A DNA stretch of 64,000 nucleotides from Bradyrhizobium daqingense (lineage in GTDB: Bacteria; Pseudomonadota; Alphaproteobacteria; Rhizobiales; Xanthobacteraceae), in assembly GCF_021044685.1 (NCBI RefSeq), contig NZ_CP088014.1:2776001-2840000 (forward strand), given 5' to 3'. Every line of letters starts with the position of its first letter. The stretch's first letter is position 1. The notes under the pieces were generated by a model that saw nothing but the letters and a program-made list of their open reading frames with translations, searched no databases and had not been told where the DNA came from. Of this stretch, positions 1-8,128 are shown in pieces. The translations under genes were made by a program, and so were the position numbers.

Positions 1-510
1 CTTGGTGATCCACTTGCCGTGATTGCTCACCATATATTCGAGAATGCGCAGTTCGCGGCGGGGCAGGGTGAGGGCGTGGCCCGCGATCTCGGGGTCACGC
101 CCGTTGAAGAAGACCCGGATCCTGCTCTCGCAGGGCCTCGGCAACTCGCCCACCCGACGGCGCGCGATCGCGGCTGTCCGGGCTAGGATCTCGCGCAGGT
201 GAATCGGCACGTGCACGACGTCGTCCACGCCCGCTTCGAACATCTCCAGCGTGTTCTTGAGCATCTTCTGGCCGCTCATGGCGATGATGGGAGCCGAGGA
301 GCGCTTGCGCATCGCCCGCGGCAGGCTTCCGCGGCCATCGCAGTCCCCGAGCAGGAAGGCGTCCACCGCCGCGAGGTCCGATTCACTCGCAGATTGCAGC
401 CAGTCCCAGAATTCTCCGGAGGAGAAGCCGATCGACGAGACACCTTCGCGAACGAGCCCTCCGACGTAGCTGTTCGCGACACTCTCGCGATCATCAACGA
501 TAATATACAT
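1..510 (-). CDS. ftcR: FtcR-like flagellar response regulator, 5' part (runs off the window)
   Basis: Open from an ATG at 510 to the window edge (170 codons), so the C-terminus is missing. The N-terminal half has the acidic pair D6-D7, the stretch GVDDVV (94-99) and HLREILARTAAIARRR, then a winged-helix start with GRDPEI and LPRRELRILEYMVSNHGK. This order is typical of FtcR/LafR, the OmpR-type master regulator of one flagellar system in Rhizobiales. Two features are odd. The Lys-Pro pair that receiver domains use for signalling reads V101-P102 here. No clear phosphoacceptor Asp follows strand 3 (LLGDCDG). It may act independently of phosphorylation or be a diverged paralogue. Family assignment is firm; the flagellar role is inferred from the family. 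Confidence 0.82.
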   Translation of the reverse strand, partial: MYIIVDDRESVANSYVGGLVREGVSSIGFSSGEFWDWLQSASESDLAAVDAFLLGDCDGRGSLPRAMRKRSSAPIIAMSGQKMLKNTLEMFEAGVDDVVHVPIHLREILARTAAIARRRVGELPRPCESRIRVFFNGRDPEIAGHALTLPRRELRILEYMVSNHGKWITK

Positions 511-1334
511 CAGTCTTTCGCCCCTGTTTCGCACTTGTTGCGGCCGGTTGGTTGTTTGTGATGCCCCGGCTCGGCAACGATGCTGTTTGACGACATTCCA
601 TCCCGCGAACCGTTATTGTGGTTTCGATATTCGCGGGCAGCCCTACGCATTCAGTGCCTGCGTCTCGCAGGCCTGCTACTTCGACTCGATACTGAAACGC
701 TTACTGTGTGAGGTCCGGCGGGTGTCTTACGGATCACCTCGCGGAGCGGATCGAGAAACGACCTAGATCAGTTGCGCCAAGTTGCTCATCGCGTCCGAAC
801 GCAACTGAAACCGTGTCGTTCTCCTCGCCAACTGGCGAGAATCACTTGTCTAGGACCGTAACGATTGCCGTTTTCCGATCAAGCGTGCGCCACAAAGCGA
901 TTGCTATTTGTGCTTGATGCTGTTGGTTCGCTTCGAGTTGTTTCTTGGTATATCCAATCGCATCAGTTGATTTGGAAACTAAACCAGTTCTGCAACGTAG
1001 GCGGTCTACAGTTCCGCATCCCCGTACAATTTCAGCTCTTTTGGGTGGTGCGGTTCGTCATGTAAATCGAGGGGTTTTCAACCCGGGATTGACGGTCAAA
1101 GTCCTGTTTCCACATGCGACAATTCGACTCATGTATTGCGACTGGACTCGAGCTTGGCGAAATCTTGGCGAGTGTGTGGCTTTCGAGTCGCACTCGCGCT
1201 ACGTGCGCGATGCGTTTCTGCTCATGTGACGTCGCTTCGCGCGCGACGAAAGTGTTTTCGATCCGCACGTTTCAGGCAAGCTTCGGCACGTAACGTTGCC
1301 GTTCGACAGATCGAACCGAACGGAGCATTGCCAC
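511..1334. other. Long intergenic region between ftcR-like gene and envelope protein gene
   Basis: About 820 bases with visibly lower GC than the surroundings and no convincing reading frame: the short frames present lack ribosome sites and family resemblance. It must hold the promoter of the leftward ftcR-like gene and probably that of the rightward gene. A perfect short palindrome (CTCGCCA-AC-TGGCGAG) lies at 824-839 with no T-tract. Nothing else could be recognised. Confidence 0.5.
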
Positions 1335-2273
1335 ATGTTGTCCGATGGACAAGCTCGCCCCAACGTGACCGTTGATGCTGCCGCAGCGGCGAGGCCGGCT
1401 CCGGAGGCGCGCGATACAAAGGACGATGCTGCACGAACCGCGAAGCCCGCCACGAGCGCAAAGCGTGTTGCGGCGAGTGACGAAGCTCTGGCGAAAGAGG
1501 CGCTCGAGGGCTTGAAGCGTATTCGCGCCAAGGCGCGCCTCGACAAGATGGCGATACCGAAACCTGCGCCGGCTGTGATCAAGCCAGCCGTGATCGTGGC
1601 CAAGCCGCCGCCGCCGCGCCCGACATGGGTCGTGCCGCTCGCCACGCTGGCGGTTGCCGCCATCCTAGTGGTCTGTGCCTGCACCGGCGTGATCGCCTAT
1701 CTCACCACGACCCAGCCCGCCCAGAGCAGCGTTGCGGCCAACGCCGAGATCAGGAATCTGCGCGAGACGGTGGCGCAGCTGCGCAAACAGGTGTCGGGCG
1801 TGTCCGAAAATCTGGACGGCCTGCGCACCGCGGTCGATCAGTCGAGCAAGGCCACCAACGACCGCTTCGGCAGGTTTGCCGAGAACCTGGACCGCATCGA
1901 GCGGGTGAGCTCGTCCTCCACGGCGAAGCTCGACAAGCTCGCCCAAGCACAGGTTCAGGCCCCGGTACCTGCAACCGTTGCATCGCAGCCATCGCCGGCA
2001 CAGGCGATGCCGATGATGGCATCGGTCGCTGCGCCCGAGGTCACGGGTTCGATTCCGCCGTCGGCGCCGCGCAAAGTCATCAAGGGCTGGTCGGTCCGGC
2101 AGGCCTATGAGGGAATTGCGATCCTGCAAAGCCCGAATGGCGTCATCGAAGCCGTGCTGGGACAGCAGGTGCCCGGGCTCGGCCGTATCGAGGACATCAG
2201 GAACGAGAACGGGCGCCTGGTGGTGGAGTCCAGCGGGGGCGTCGTCTATTCGTCGCGCAAGGCGGCGCCGTGA
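1335..2273 (+). CDS. Membrane-anchored coiled-coil envelope protein, unknown function
   Basis: A 312-residue protein if started at the ATG at 1335, which has GGAG nine bases upstream; an in-frame TTG at 1296 would add 13 residues. The order is an Ala/Lys-rich cytoplasmic segment (about 1-95), one hydrophobic transmembrane helix (about 97-123), a heptad-rich coiled coil containing LRETVAQLRKQVSGV and ending near 200, a Pro/Ala linker, and a compact C-terminal domain (KVIKGWSVRQAYEGIAILQS). This predicts a single-pass inner-membrane protein with a periplasmic coiled coil. No family name is recognised. It is a lone rightward gene between ftcR and the convergent marR. Confidence 0.8.
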   Translation: MLSDGQARPNVTVDAAAAARPAPEARDTKDDAARTAKPATSAKRVAASDEALAKEALEGLKRIRAKARLDKMAIPKPAPAVIKPAVIVAKPPPPRPTWVVPLATLAVAAILVVCACTGVIAYLTTTQPAQSSVAANAEIRNLRETVAQLRKQVSGVSENLDGLRTAVDQSSKATNDRFGRFAENLDRIERVSSSSTAKLDKLAQAQVQAPVPATVASQPSPAQAMPMMASVAAPEVTGSIPPSAPRKVIKGWSVRQAYEGIAILQSPNGVIEAVLGQQVPGLGRIEDIRNENGRLVVESSGGVVYSSRKAAP

Positions 2274-2286
2274 CCGGCGCGACCTT

Positions 2287-2865
2287 CTACTGGCGGTGAT
2301 GCTCGAAGCTGGTGCAGAGCAGATCGACCTCGGTCTCCGCAATCGGCGCGCGAAACAGGCGGCAGCTGAACTCCACCGTGGTCTTGTTGTCCGTGGCGGT
2401 GCGATCCTCCCGGAGGAAGATGCATCGCCTGCAGACGTCGGTGTGATGCCGCTGCTCGGCCGCGTCCGACCGATCCAGCACATGCCGGACCGTGTCGCGA
2501 AAGCGGACCTTGACGTCGTCGTCGAGGACGGCAATCGCCTCGATAAGCACGTTGACGGGGTCGCGCACCAGGAACTTCTTGCCCTGTTGCGTCACGCTCA
2601 ATGTCACCGAGCGCTTGTCCTTGGTCGAGCGCTTGCGCTCGAGATAGCCGAGCCGCTCGAGCTCGCCGATGATGAACGAGGCGGTGCCGCGCGTGGTGCC
2701 GACGTAGCTCGCCAGCGCCGACGGCGTTCGGGAGAACGGGTTGGCGCGGGAGAGGAATCGCAACGCCATCCACTCGCGGTCGCGCAATCCGTGCTTGGTA
2801 CCTTCGAACCACAGGATGCGCGCGACCTGCTCCAACAGTTCAATCGATTCGCGAGCCAAACTCAT
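2287..2865 (-). CDS. MarR-family regulator with C-terminal cysteine cluster
   Basis: 192 residues. Residues 1-115 form a MarR winged helix (DREWMALRFLSRANPFSRTPSALASYVGTTRGTAS is cut here by family features: recognition helix near 50-66, wing with ERKRSTKDKRSV). The unusual part is a C-terminal extension of about 50 residues with C145-x2-C148, C168 and C184 plus His189-His190, which could hold a metal or Fe-S cluster or form a thiol switch. It is convergent with the preceding gene. A perfect 12-bp palindrome 17 bases upstream of its start codon is the likely autoregulatory operator. Target genes are unknown; the divergent dienelactone hydrolase gene is a candidate. Confidence 0.88.
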   Translation of the reverse strand: MSLARESIELLEQVARILWFEGTKHGLRDREWMALRFLSRANPFSRTPSALASYVGTTRGTASFIIGELERLGYLERKRSTKDKRSVTLSVTQQGKKFLVRDPVNVLIEAIAVLDDDVKVRFRDTVRHVLDRSDAAEQRHHTDVCRRCIFLREDRTATDNKTTVEFSCRLFRAPIAETEVDLLCTSFEHHRQ

Positions 2866-3548
2866 TTCAATTCCAGGTCGGATAAAGCTTTATTCAATTG
2901 GGCCATGGAGTAAGCGCAATCTGGGTGGACGAGAACGAAGCACTCGAGCGGTCTTTCGTCGTGCCGGACGGCAGATCGCGCGGGAAGATTGTCTTCATGT
3001 CCGGAAGTGGAACTTCCGGTCGTGGAACTAGAGCGCCACAAAGAAAGTTCGAGTAAATCGCTCGGCTCAACTCATCCGAAAATTTCAATCAAATCGCGTC
3101 GGCTCACGCGTGGATTGACGCTGATGTGCGGTGACTGCGCAACATGATGCGTCATTGTCGCCACTGCGATGTCCATTTGTTGCGGTCGAAGCGTCCCAGA
3201 AGCGTGAGTCGACGCATTCCCTGCAGCGCCGCGCGGCGTGGCTGAACCGTTTTCTCGGTTAATGGATGTTGCGATGCGATGCGGCTGGACGGTTAAGTCC
3301 GCAGCACGAGCGAGTGCCGGAATGTCAGAGTGTCGTCAGGAAAGACAAGCAGCGCCGTTCAACGTCAAGCGTACGGCATTTGCAGCCACCACCGATTGCG
3401 ATGAGCCCGATGCCGGAGATTGCACCGGAGCGCTGCGCTGGACAAATCGGACAACAGCGCACTCGCGGGCTGGTGATTTGCGTTTCGCCGGCAATTACTG
3501 GCGAATGCGTCGCCGCCGGGATACCAGGCAGCAGGAAGGGATAGACCA
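2866..3548. other. Intergenic region between divergent marR and dienelactone hydrolase
   Basis: About 680 bases. It contains the marR operator candidate at 2882-2893 and a perfect hairpin CCGGAAGT-GGA-ACTTCCGG at 3001-3019 without a T-tract, which could be an operator or an RNA stem. A frame of 104 codons ending at 3552 overlaps the next start and has no recognisable features, so it is not called. Nothing else was seen. Confidence 0.5.
2882..2893. promoter_or_regulatory. Candidate MarR operator (perfect palindrome)
   Basis: ATAAAGCTTTAT is a perfect 12-bp palindrome in the marR upstream region, about 17 bases from the start codon, where AT-rich MarR operators commonly lie. Inferred from position and symmetry only. 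Confidence 0.45.
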
Positions 3549-4436
3549 ATGAGCTTCGAAACCACCATGACATCCGACGTCGTCGGCCTGACGAAAATCG
3601 CGCCGGTCTCGCGCCGCGGATTCATGAGCGCCACCGCGGCCGTCGCCGCCGGCTACACGCTTGCGGCCGGTCCGGTCCGGGGGGAGGCGATCACGACCGA
3701 CACTAACGGCCTCCAGGCCGGCGAGGCCAAGATCAAGGTCGGCTCCGAAGAGATGCCGGCCTATTTCGCCCGCCCCGCCGGCAACACCAAGGCGCCTGTG
3801 ATCATCGTGGCGATGGAGATCTTTGGCCTGCACGAATACATCAAGGACGTGACGCGCCGCCTCGCCAAGCTCGGCGCCTTCGCGATCGCGCCGGACTATT
3901 ACTTCCGCAAGGGCACCGATCTCACCAAGATCTCGGACATCAAGGACCTGCTGCCGATCGTCAACGCCAAGCCCGACGCCGAGCTGCTGTCCGATCTCGA
4001 TGCGACGGTGGCATGGGCGGGATCGCAAGGCGGCGACACCGCGAAGCTCGGCATCATCGGCTTCTGCCGGGGCGGCCGCACGGTCTGGGAATATGCCGCA
4101 CATAGCAGCACACTCAAGGCGGGCGTTGCCTTCTACGGCACCGTGGTCGATCCCGAAAATCCGCTATGGCCGAAGAGCCCGATGCAGCTCGCACCCGAGA
4201 TGAAGGCGCCGGTGCTCGGCCTCTATGGCGGTGCCGATACCGGCATTCCCGTCGCGCAGGTCGAGCAGATGAAGGCCGCGCTCGCGCAGAACAGGAAGAC
4301 GGCCGAGTTCAAGATCTATCCCGAAGCGCCGCACGGCTTCCATGCCGACTACCGCGGTAGCTACCGCAAGGATGCCGCGGAAGACGCCTGGAAGCAGGCG
4401 CAGGCCTGGTTCAGGAAATATGGTGTTCTGAGCTGA
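3549..4436 (+). CDS. Tat-exported dienelactone hydrolase family protein
   Basis: 295 residues, ATG preceded by GGAAGGGA. A twin-arginine signal (SRRGFM, R22-R23, followed by an Ala-rich hydrophobic core to about 48) points to folded export to the periplasm. The mature part is an alpha/beta hydrolase of the dienelactone hydrolase family: nucleophile Cys173 in GFCRGG, Asp230 in GGAD and His262 in PHGFH form the expected triad. The family hydrolyses dienelactone or carboxymethylenebutenolide; exported paralogues usually have unknown substrates. It is monocistronic and followed directly by a strong terminator. Confidence 0.92.
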   Translation: MSFETTMTSDVVGLTKIAPVSRRGFMSATAAVAAGYTLAAGPVRGEAITTDTNGLQAGEAKIKVGSEEMPAYFARPAGNTKAPVIIVAMEIFGLHEYIKDVTRRLAKLGAFAIAPDYYFRKGTDLTKISDIKDLLPIVNAKPDAELLSDLDATVAWAGSQGGDTAKLGIIGFCRGGRTVWEYAAHSSTLKAGVAFYGTVVDPENPLWPKSPMQLAPEMKAPVLGLYGGADTGIPVAQVEQMKAALAQNRKTAEFKIYPEAPHGFHADYRGSYRKDAAEDAWKQAQAWFRKYGVLS

Positions 4437-4447
4437 CGCTGGATACG

Positions 4448-4474
4448 AAGGGCGGCCGATTGGCCGCCCTTTTG
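4448..4474 (+). terminator. Rho-independent terminator after the dienelactone hydrolase gene
   Basis: AGGGCGGCC-GATT-GGCCGCCCT forms a perfect 9-bp GC-rich stem with a 4-base loop followed by TTTT. It starts about 12 bases after the stop codon. The convergent esterase gene ends at 4492, so it may serve both directions. Confidence 0.9.
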
Positions 4475-4491
4475 ATTTCAGCGCAACGGTC

Positions 4492-5757
4492 TCACTTCAC
4501 CATGGCGCCATAGACGATGTCCTGGACCTGCTCGCGATAATATTTCCTGAGCTCGCCCGGCGCTGCCGTTCCCACCACGACGACGAGACGCTCCTTGGGA
4601 TCGCAGAAGAACTGCGTCCCGTAAGCGCCGTTCCAGGTGAACTCGCCGGGATTGCCGGGGACCGACGACAGGCCCTCGCTGGTGCGGACCGCCACCGAAA
4701 GGCCGAAGCCGAAGCCGCCGCGATGCGGCTCGACATTCGCCACGTTGTTCTTGATCTCGGGACCGAGATGGTTGGTGGTCATATGATGGACAGTCTTCGG
4801 TCCGAGAATGCGCTGGCCGTCGAGCTCGCCGCCATTGAGCAGCATCTGCCCGAAGCGGAGATAGTCGCCGATCGTCGCGAACGCGCAGGCACCGCCGCAA
4901 TCGAACTTGGTCGGTGTGTCCAAGAGCTTGATCGCCTGCGGCTTGCCGGTCAGCGGATCATTGGCAAAGGGGCGGGCGAGGCGAGGGCGCTGCGCCTCGC
5001 TCGGGTGAAACGTTGCGTCCTTCATGCCGAGTGGTTGCCACACATTGGCGGCGAGGTAGTCACCGAGCTTCTGCTCGCTCACCTTCTCGACGACCGCACC
5101 GAGCACGTCGATCGAAAAGCCGTACTCGAACACGGTCGAGGGCTGATGTGCCAGCGGCAGCTTGGTGATGCGATCGATGAAGGCCTGCGTGTCGCCCTCG
5201 ATCGCGGGCGCGATGCCGTCAGGATATTGCCGAGCCACCGGACTTGAGCTGTCAGGGCGGCCGCCATACATCAGGCCGGACGTGTGGCGATAGAGGTCAT
5301 GGATGAAGATGGGCGAGGCCTGCGGTTCGAGCTTGAGTGATCCGTCCGGCTGGGGCACGCCGACCTTCATGTCCGCAAAGCCGGGATAGTAGTCGGAGAG
5401 CTTGGCCTGGAGCGGCAGCCGGCCCTGCTCCAATAGCGTCAGGCCCGCGACCGCCGCCATCGGCTTGGTCATCGAGGCCAGCGCGAAGATCGCGTCGATC
5501 GGCATCGGCGTGCCCTTGTCCGGGTCGAGCATGCCATAGGCCTTGTAGTGTACGAGCCTGCCGTCGCGTGCCACCGCGACGACCGCGCCGGGCACGCGCT
5601 TGGCGGCGATCTCGCGCGCGAAGAAGTTATCGAGCCGTGCGAGCCCCGGCTTGGAGATGCCGGCGTCGTCGGGATTGGTTTCGGGCAGCGGCGCAGCGTT
5701 GGCTGCGCCGAACGTGATGATGGCAGCCGCTGCGATCATGGCGATCGTCTTGTTCAT
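4492..5757 (-). CDS. Exported beta-lactamase-fold serine hydrolase (class C / EstB type)
   Basis: 421 residues. The ATG at 5757 is preceded by GGGAGGA five bases upstream and starts a clean Sec signal peptide (residues 1-21, cleavage near AANA-AP). The serine beta-lactamase fold is marked by S95-M-T-K98 (SxxK) and Y212 in YGFS (YxS, as in EstB-like esterases and D-aminopeptidases rather than the YxN of class C beta-lactamases). A C-terminal HRGGFGFGLSV loop resembles the third conserved box. Likely a periplasmic esterase or transpeptidase-like hydrolase; resistance cannot be inferred. Single gene, convergent with the dienelactone hydrolase. Confidence 0.9.
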   Translation of the reverse strand: MNKTIAMIAAAAIITFGAANAAPLPETNPDDAGISKPGLARLDNFFAREIAAKRVPGAVVAVARDGRLVHYKAYGMLDPDKGTPMPIDAIFALASMTKPMAAVAGLTLLEQGRLPLQAKLSDYYPGFADMKVGVPQPDGSLKLEPQASPIFIHDLYRHTSGLMYGGRPDSSSPVARQYPDGIAPAIEGDTQAFIDRITKLPLAHQPSTVFEYGFSIDVLGAVVEKVSEQKLGDYLAANVWQPLGMKDATFHPSEAQRPRLARPFANDPLTGKPQAIKLLDTPTKFDCGGACAFATIGDYLRFGQMLLNGGELDGQRILGPKTVHHMTTNHLGPEIKNNVANVEPHRGGFGFGLSVAVRTSEGLSSVPGNPGEFTWNGAYGTQFFCDPKERLVVVVGTAAPGELRKYYREQVQDIVYGAMVK

Positions 5758-5879
5758 TGCATCCTCCCAAGAGGCGAGCACGTTAGGCCGTGGCTCGCTC
5801 GACAACCAGATCACGACCGCACCGGAATGAAGTCAAGCGCAGGCAGGGCATGTCTGGGACGCGCGGGAAATGCGGGAAC

Positions 5880-6728
5880 CTATCGTGCTTCGCCCGCGCG
5901 CCACAGCGCATCGAGGCCGTGCCGGTAGGTCGGGCAGGCCAAGGTGACGCCGAGTTCGCGCTTCAGCTTCGCATTGGAGACGCGGGCGCTGCTGGCATAG
6001 AAGCTGCGCGCCATCGGCGACATCTCGGCGATGGCGAACGGCTCTTCGGGCGGCGGCGCAACGCCCATCAACTGCGCGGCATAGGCGATCACGTCCTGCG
6101 GCGGCGCGGGCTCGTCGTCGCACACGTTCCAGGTGCCGCCGTTCGGGTGATGAATAACCGCCATGATCGCGCTCGCGATGTCGTCGACGTGGATGCGGTT
6201 GAAGACCTGCCCCGGCTTGATGATGCGCCGGGCCGTTCCAGCGCGCAGCGTCGCCAGTGCGTTGCGGCCGGGGCCGTAGATGCCGGCGAGCCGGAGGATC
6301 GCGGCATCGCCACCTGTCATATTGATCCAGGCCTGCTCCGCCGCGATCCGCATTTGCGTCCGCTCGACCGCAGCCTGCGGCGGCGTGCTTTCGTCCACCC
6401 ATCCGCCGGCGTGATCGCCATAGACGCCGATAGTGGAGAGATAAATGACCTTGCGGCGGCGCGCGGTCAGTGTGTCACCGAATGCACCAAGCGTGGGATC
6501 GCCGGTGCTGCCGGGCGGGATAGATACGAGAAGGACATCGGCCTCGTTAATGCGTTCGGCCGTCCTGCGGTCCGGATCGCTCCCGGAAAACGCATGCACC
6601 TCGATGCCGGCAAGATCATCCCGCTGTGCGGGGTCGCGAACGGTGCCGGCGATATGCAAGAAGGCGCCGCCGAATCTGCGGACGAAGTGGCGGGCGCTAT
6701 AGCCATAGCCGAGAATGAAGAGCCGCAT
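5880..6728 (-). CDS. NAD-dependent epimerase/dehydratase family protein (atypical SDR)
   Basis: 282 residues from the ATG at 6728, chosen because the Rossmann strand MRLFILGYGYSA begins there; an upstream in-frame ATG at 6773 would add an unlikely Arg-rich leader. Conserved positions are the GYGYSA dinucleotide loop, YLSTIGVYGD (the usual SDR Ser/Tyr region), RLAGIYGPGRN and the late segment FNRIHVDDIASAIMAVI. This is the extended/atypical SDR type similar to E. coli YeeZ; the substrate is probably a nucleotide sugar or small metabolite but is unknown. Divergent from the HAD phosphatase gene with about 120 bases between. Confidence 0.86.
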   Translation of the reverse strand: MRLFILGYGYSARHFVRRFGGAFLHIAGTVRDPAQRDDLAGIEVHAFSGSDPDRRTAERINEADVLLVSIPPGSTGDPTLGAFGDTLTARRRKVIYLSTIGVYGDHAGGWVDESTPPQAAVERTQMRIAAEQAWINMTGGDAAILRLAGIYGPGRNALATLRAGTARRIIKPGQVFNRIHVDDIASAIMAVIHHPNGGTWNVCDDEPAPPQDVIAYAAQLMGVAPPPEEPFAIAEMSPMARSFYASSARVSNAKLKRELGVTLACPTYRHGLDALWRAGEAR

Positions 6729-6852
6729 GCCTCTGCCGTGCCGGTCGGAGTTCCATCGCGCCGCTGCGCGCATCTCCGCTCATAAGAGATTTTTGGGGCG
6801 GGCAAAAGATATTGCGATTTGTCTCGGCCGCAGCACCGGGCGATGGTTGCTC

Positions 6853-7575
6853 ATGACGATGCATGTAGAAGCGGTCACCATCGCACCATCGGGCGCCGCC
6901 GACCTGATCCGGCAGGCCGCCGCGCTGATCTTCGACGTCGACGGCACCCTCGCCGAAACCGAGGAGCTGCACCGGCAGGCTTTCAACCATGCTTTCGCGC
7001 GGTACGGGCTCGGCTGGGAATGGGACCGCGCGGTCTACAAGGACCTGTTGCGGGTGACCGGCGGCAAGGAGCGCATGCGTGCCTATCATGCAAGGCTGGA
7101 GACAGCCGTGCCACTATCCGACGCGGACATCGCGGAGCTGCACCGCGTCAAGACCGCGCATTATGCCGGGCTGATCGAGACCGGCTGCTGTCCCTTGCGG
7201 CCGGGCGTGGCGGAACTGCTGGCGGCGGCGAAGGCGCGCCGCCAGCGGCTTGCGATCGCGACCACCACCTCGCATGGCAACATCGATGCACTGCTTTCGC
7301 AGGCGCTGGGGCCGCGCTGGGCCGTGGATTTCGACGCCGTCGTTGCCGGTGACGATGTCAGGCACAAGAAGCCCGCACCGGACGTCTATCTCGAAGTCCT
7401 GGCGCGGCTGCGGCTGGATGCGCCCGACTGCGTCGCGATCGAGGATTCCGCCAACGGGCTGATCGCGGCCTCGCGGGCCAACATTCCGGTGCTCATCACC
7501 CGCAGCCTGTTCTTCCGGGAGGATGATTTCAGCGATGCGCGGGTCGTGCTGGACGATTTGTCGGGGCTCGGATGA
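6853..7575 (+). CDS. HAD-superfamily phosphatase of the CbbY/Gph type
   Basis: 240 residues from the ATG at 6853. The nucleophile motif is D28-V-D30-G-T-L, followed by an alpha-helical cap, the threonine motif as ATTTS, the lysine motif in DDVRHKKPAPDVYL and the acidic motif IEDSANG. These match the CbbY/beta-phosphoglucomutase/phosphoglycolate phosphatase branch. CbbY removes inhibitory sugar bisphosphates near Rubisco genes in some autotrophs, but no such genes are visible here, so the substrate is left open. It is convergent with the downstream NTF2-fold gene. Confidence 0.9.
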   Translation: MTMHVEAVTIAPSGAADLIRQAAALIFDVDGTLAETEELHRQAFNHAFARYGLGWEWDRAVYKDLLRVTGGKERMRAYHARLETAVPLSDADIAELHRVKTAHYAGLIETGCCPLRPGVAELLAAAKARRQRLAIATTTSHGNIDALLSQALGPRWAVDFDAVVAGDDVRHKKPAPDVYLEVLARLRLDAPDCVAIEDSANGLIAASRANIPVLITRSLFFREDDFSDARVVLDDLSGLG

Positions 7576-7635
7576 CGGGCCAAAGTCGGAAAACAACCCC
7601 ATGCACAGTAGCTCACGCCGGCGTGATCGCCGTCC

Positions 7636-8043
7636 TCAGTGGACGCGATGACTTGCTCTATCGTCTTCAGACTGCTCGACAATCTGTGCGATCGGGCTCG
7701 ACTGATGATGCACCAGGCGCCAGCCGTCGCCAACGCGGCGGAAATGGTTCGCAGCAGCCAAGGCGGTGCCGTCGACAATCTCGATGCAGAGCACGCGGGC
7801 GCTGTCGCCGTCGACGATGGCCTGCGGCTCGGCGCACACGATCTGGGGACGTTCCGGGTTCTGCAGGATGTCGCGCCAGCTTCCGATCACCGTGGCCCGG
7901 CCGATGATCGCCGGCCAGCCGGGATGGATGCAGGAGATGGCGTCGTCATCCGCCCACATCCGCTGCATTTCCTCGAAATCGCCGGCCGAAAAGGCGGCGT
8001 AGAAGGCCGCGTTCGCGGCGATGACCTTGCTGTCCTTTGCCAT
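7636..8043 (-). CDS. NTF2-fold / SnoaL-like protein
   Basis: 135 residues, starting at MAKDSKVIAANAAFYAAFSAGD. The hallmark of the NTF2/SnoaL-like fold is the pattern A(A)FYAAFSAGDFEEMQRMWADD followed by HPGW and a late FRRVGDGWRLVHHQSSP. Such proteins are small alpha+beta cone enzymes or binding proteins, often described as ketosteroid-isomerase-like; no catalytic assignment is possible. Its gene lies just downstream of the uxuB-type gene on the same strand with about 85 bases between, so it may be its own unit or the tail of that transcript. Confidence 0.85.
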   Translation of the reverse strand: MAKDSKVIAANAAFYAAFSAGDFEEMQRMWADDDAISCIHPGWPAIIGRATVIGSWRDILQNPERPQIVCAEPQAIVDGDSARVLCIEIVDGTALAAANHFRRVGDGWRLVHHQSSPIAQIVEQSEDDRASHRVH

Positions 8044-8128
8044 GCCTCCCGGGTGCGGCAATGACAGGCAAAAATCAAGCGCGACTTCCGTCGACTTTGA
8101 ACGCAGTGCAGCATTGCCCGCCGTGTGT

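Noticed and set aside
199..561. Plus-strand frame opposite the ftcR-like gene
   Set aside because: Antisense to a well-matched FtcR reading frame.
824..839. Palindrome CTCGCCA-AC-TGGCGAG near the ftcR promoter
   Set aside because: Single copy, short loop and no relation to a start site that could be shown.
3238..3552. 104-codon frame before the dienelactone hydrolase gene
   Set aside because: No ribosome site, no recognisable domain, and it overlaps the next start codon.
6853..7575. CbbY of a Calvin-cycle operon
   Set aside because: No Rubisco or other Calvin-cycle genes adjoin; only the general HAD phosphatase call is supported.
7614..7625. Palindrome CACGCCGGCGTG between convergent HAD and NTF2-fold genes as a terminator
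   Set aside because: No loop and no T-tract follow; left as an uninterpreted palindrome.
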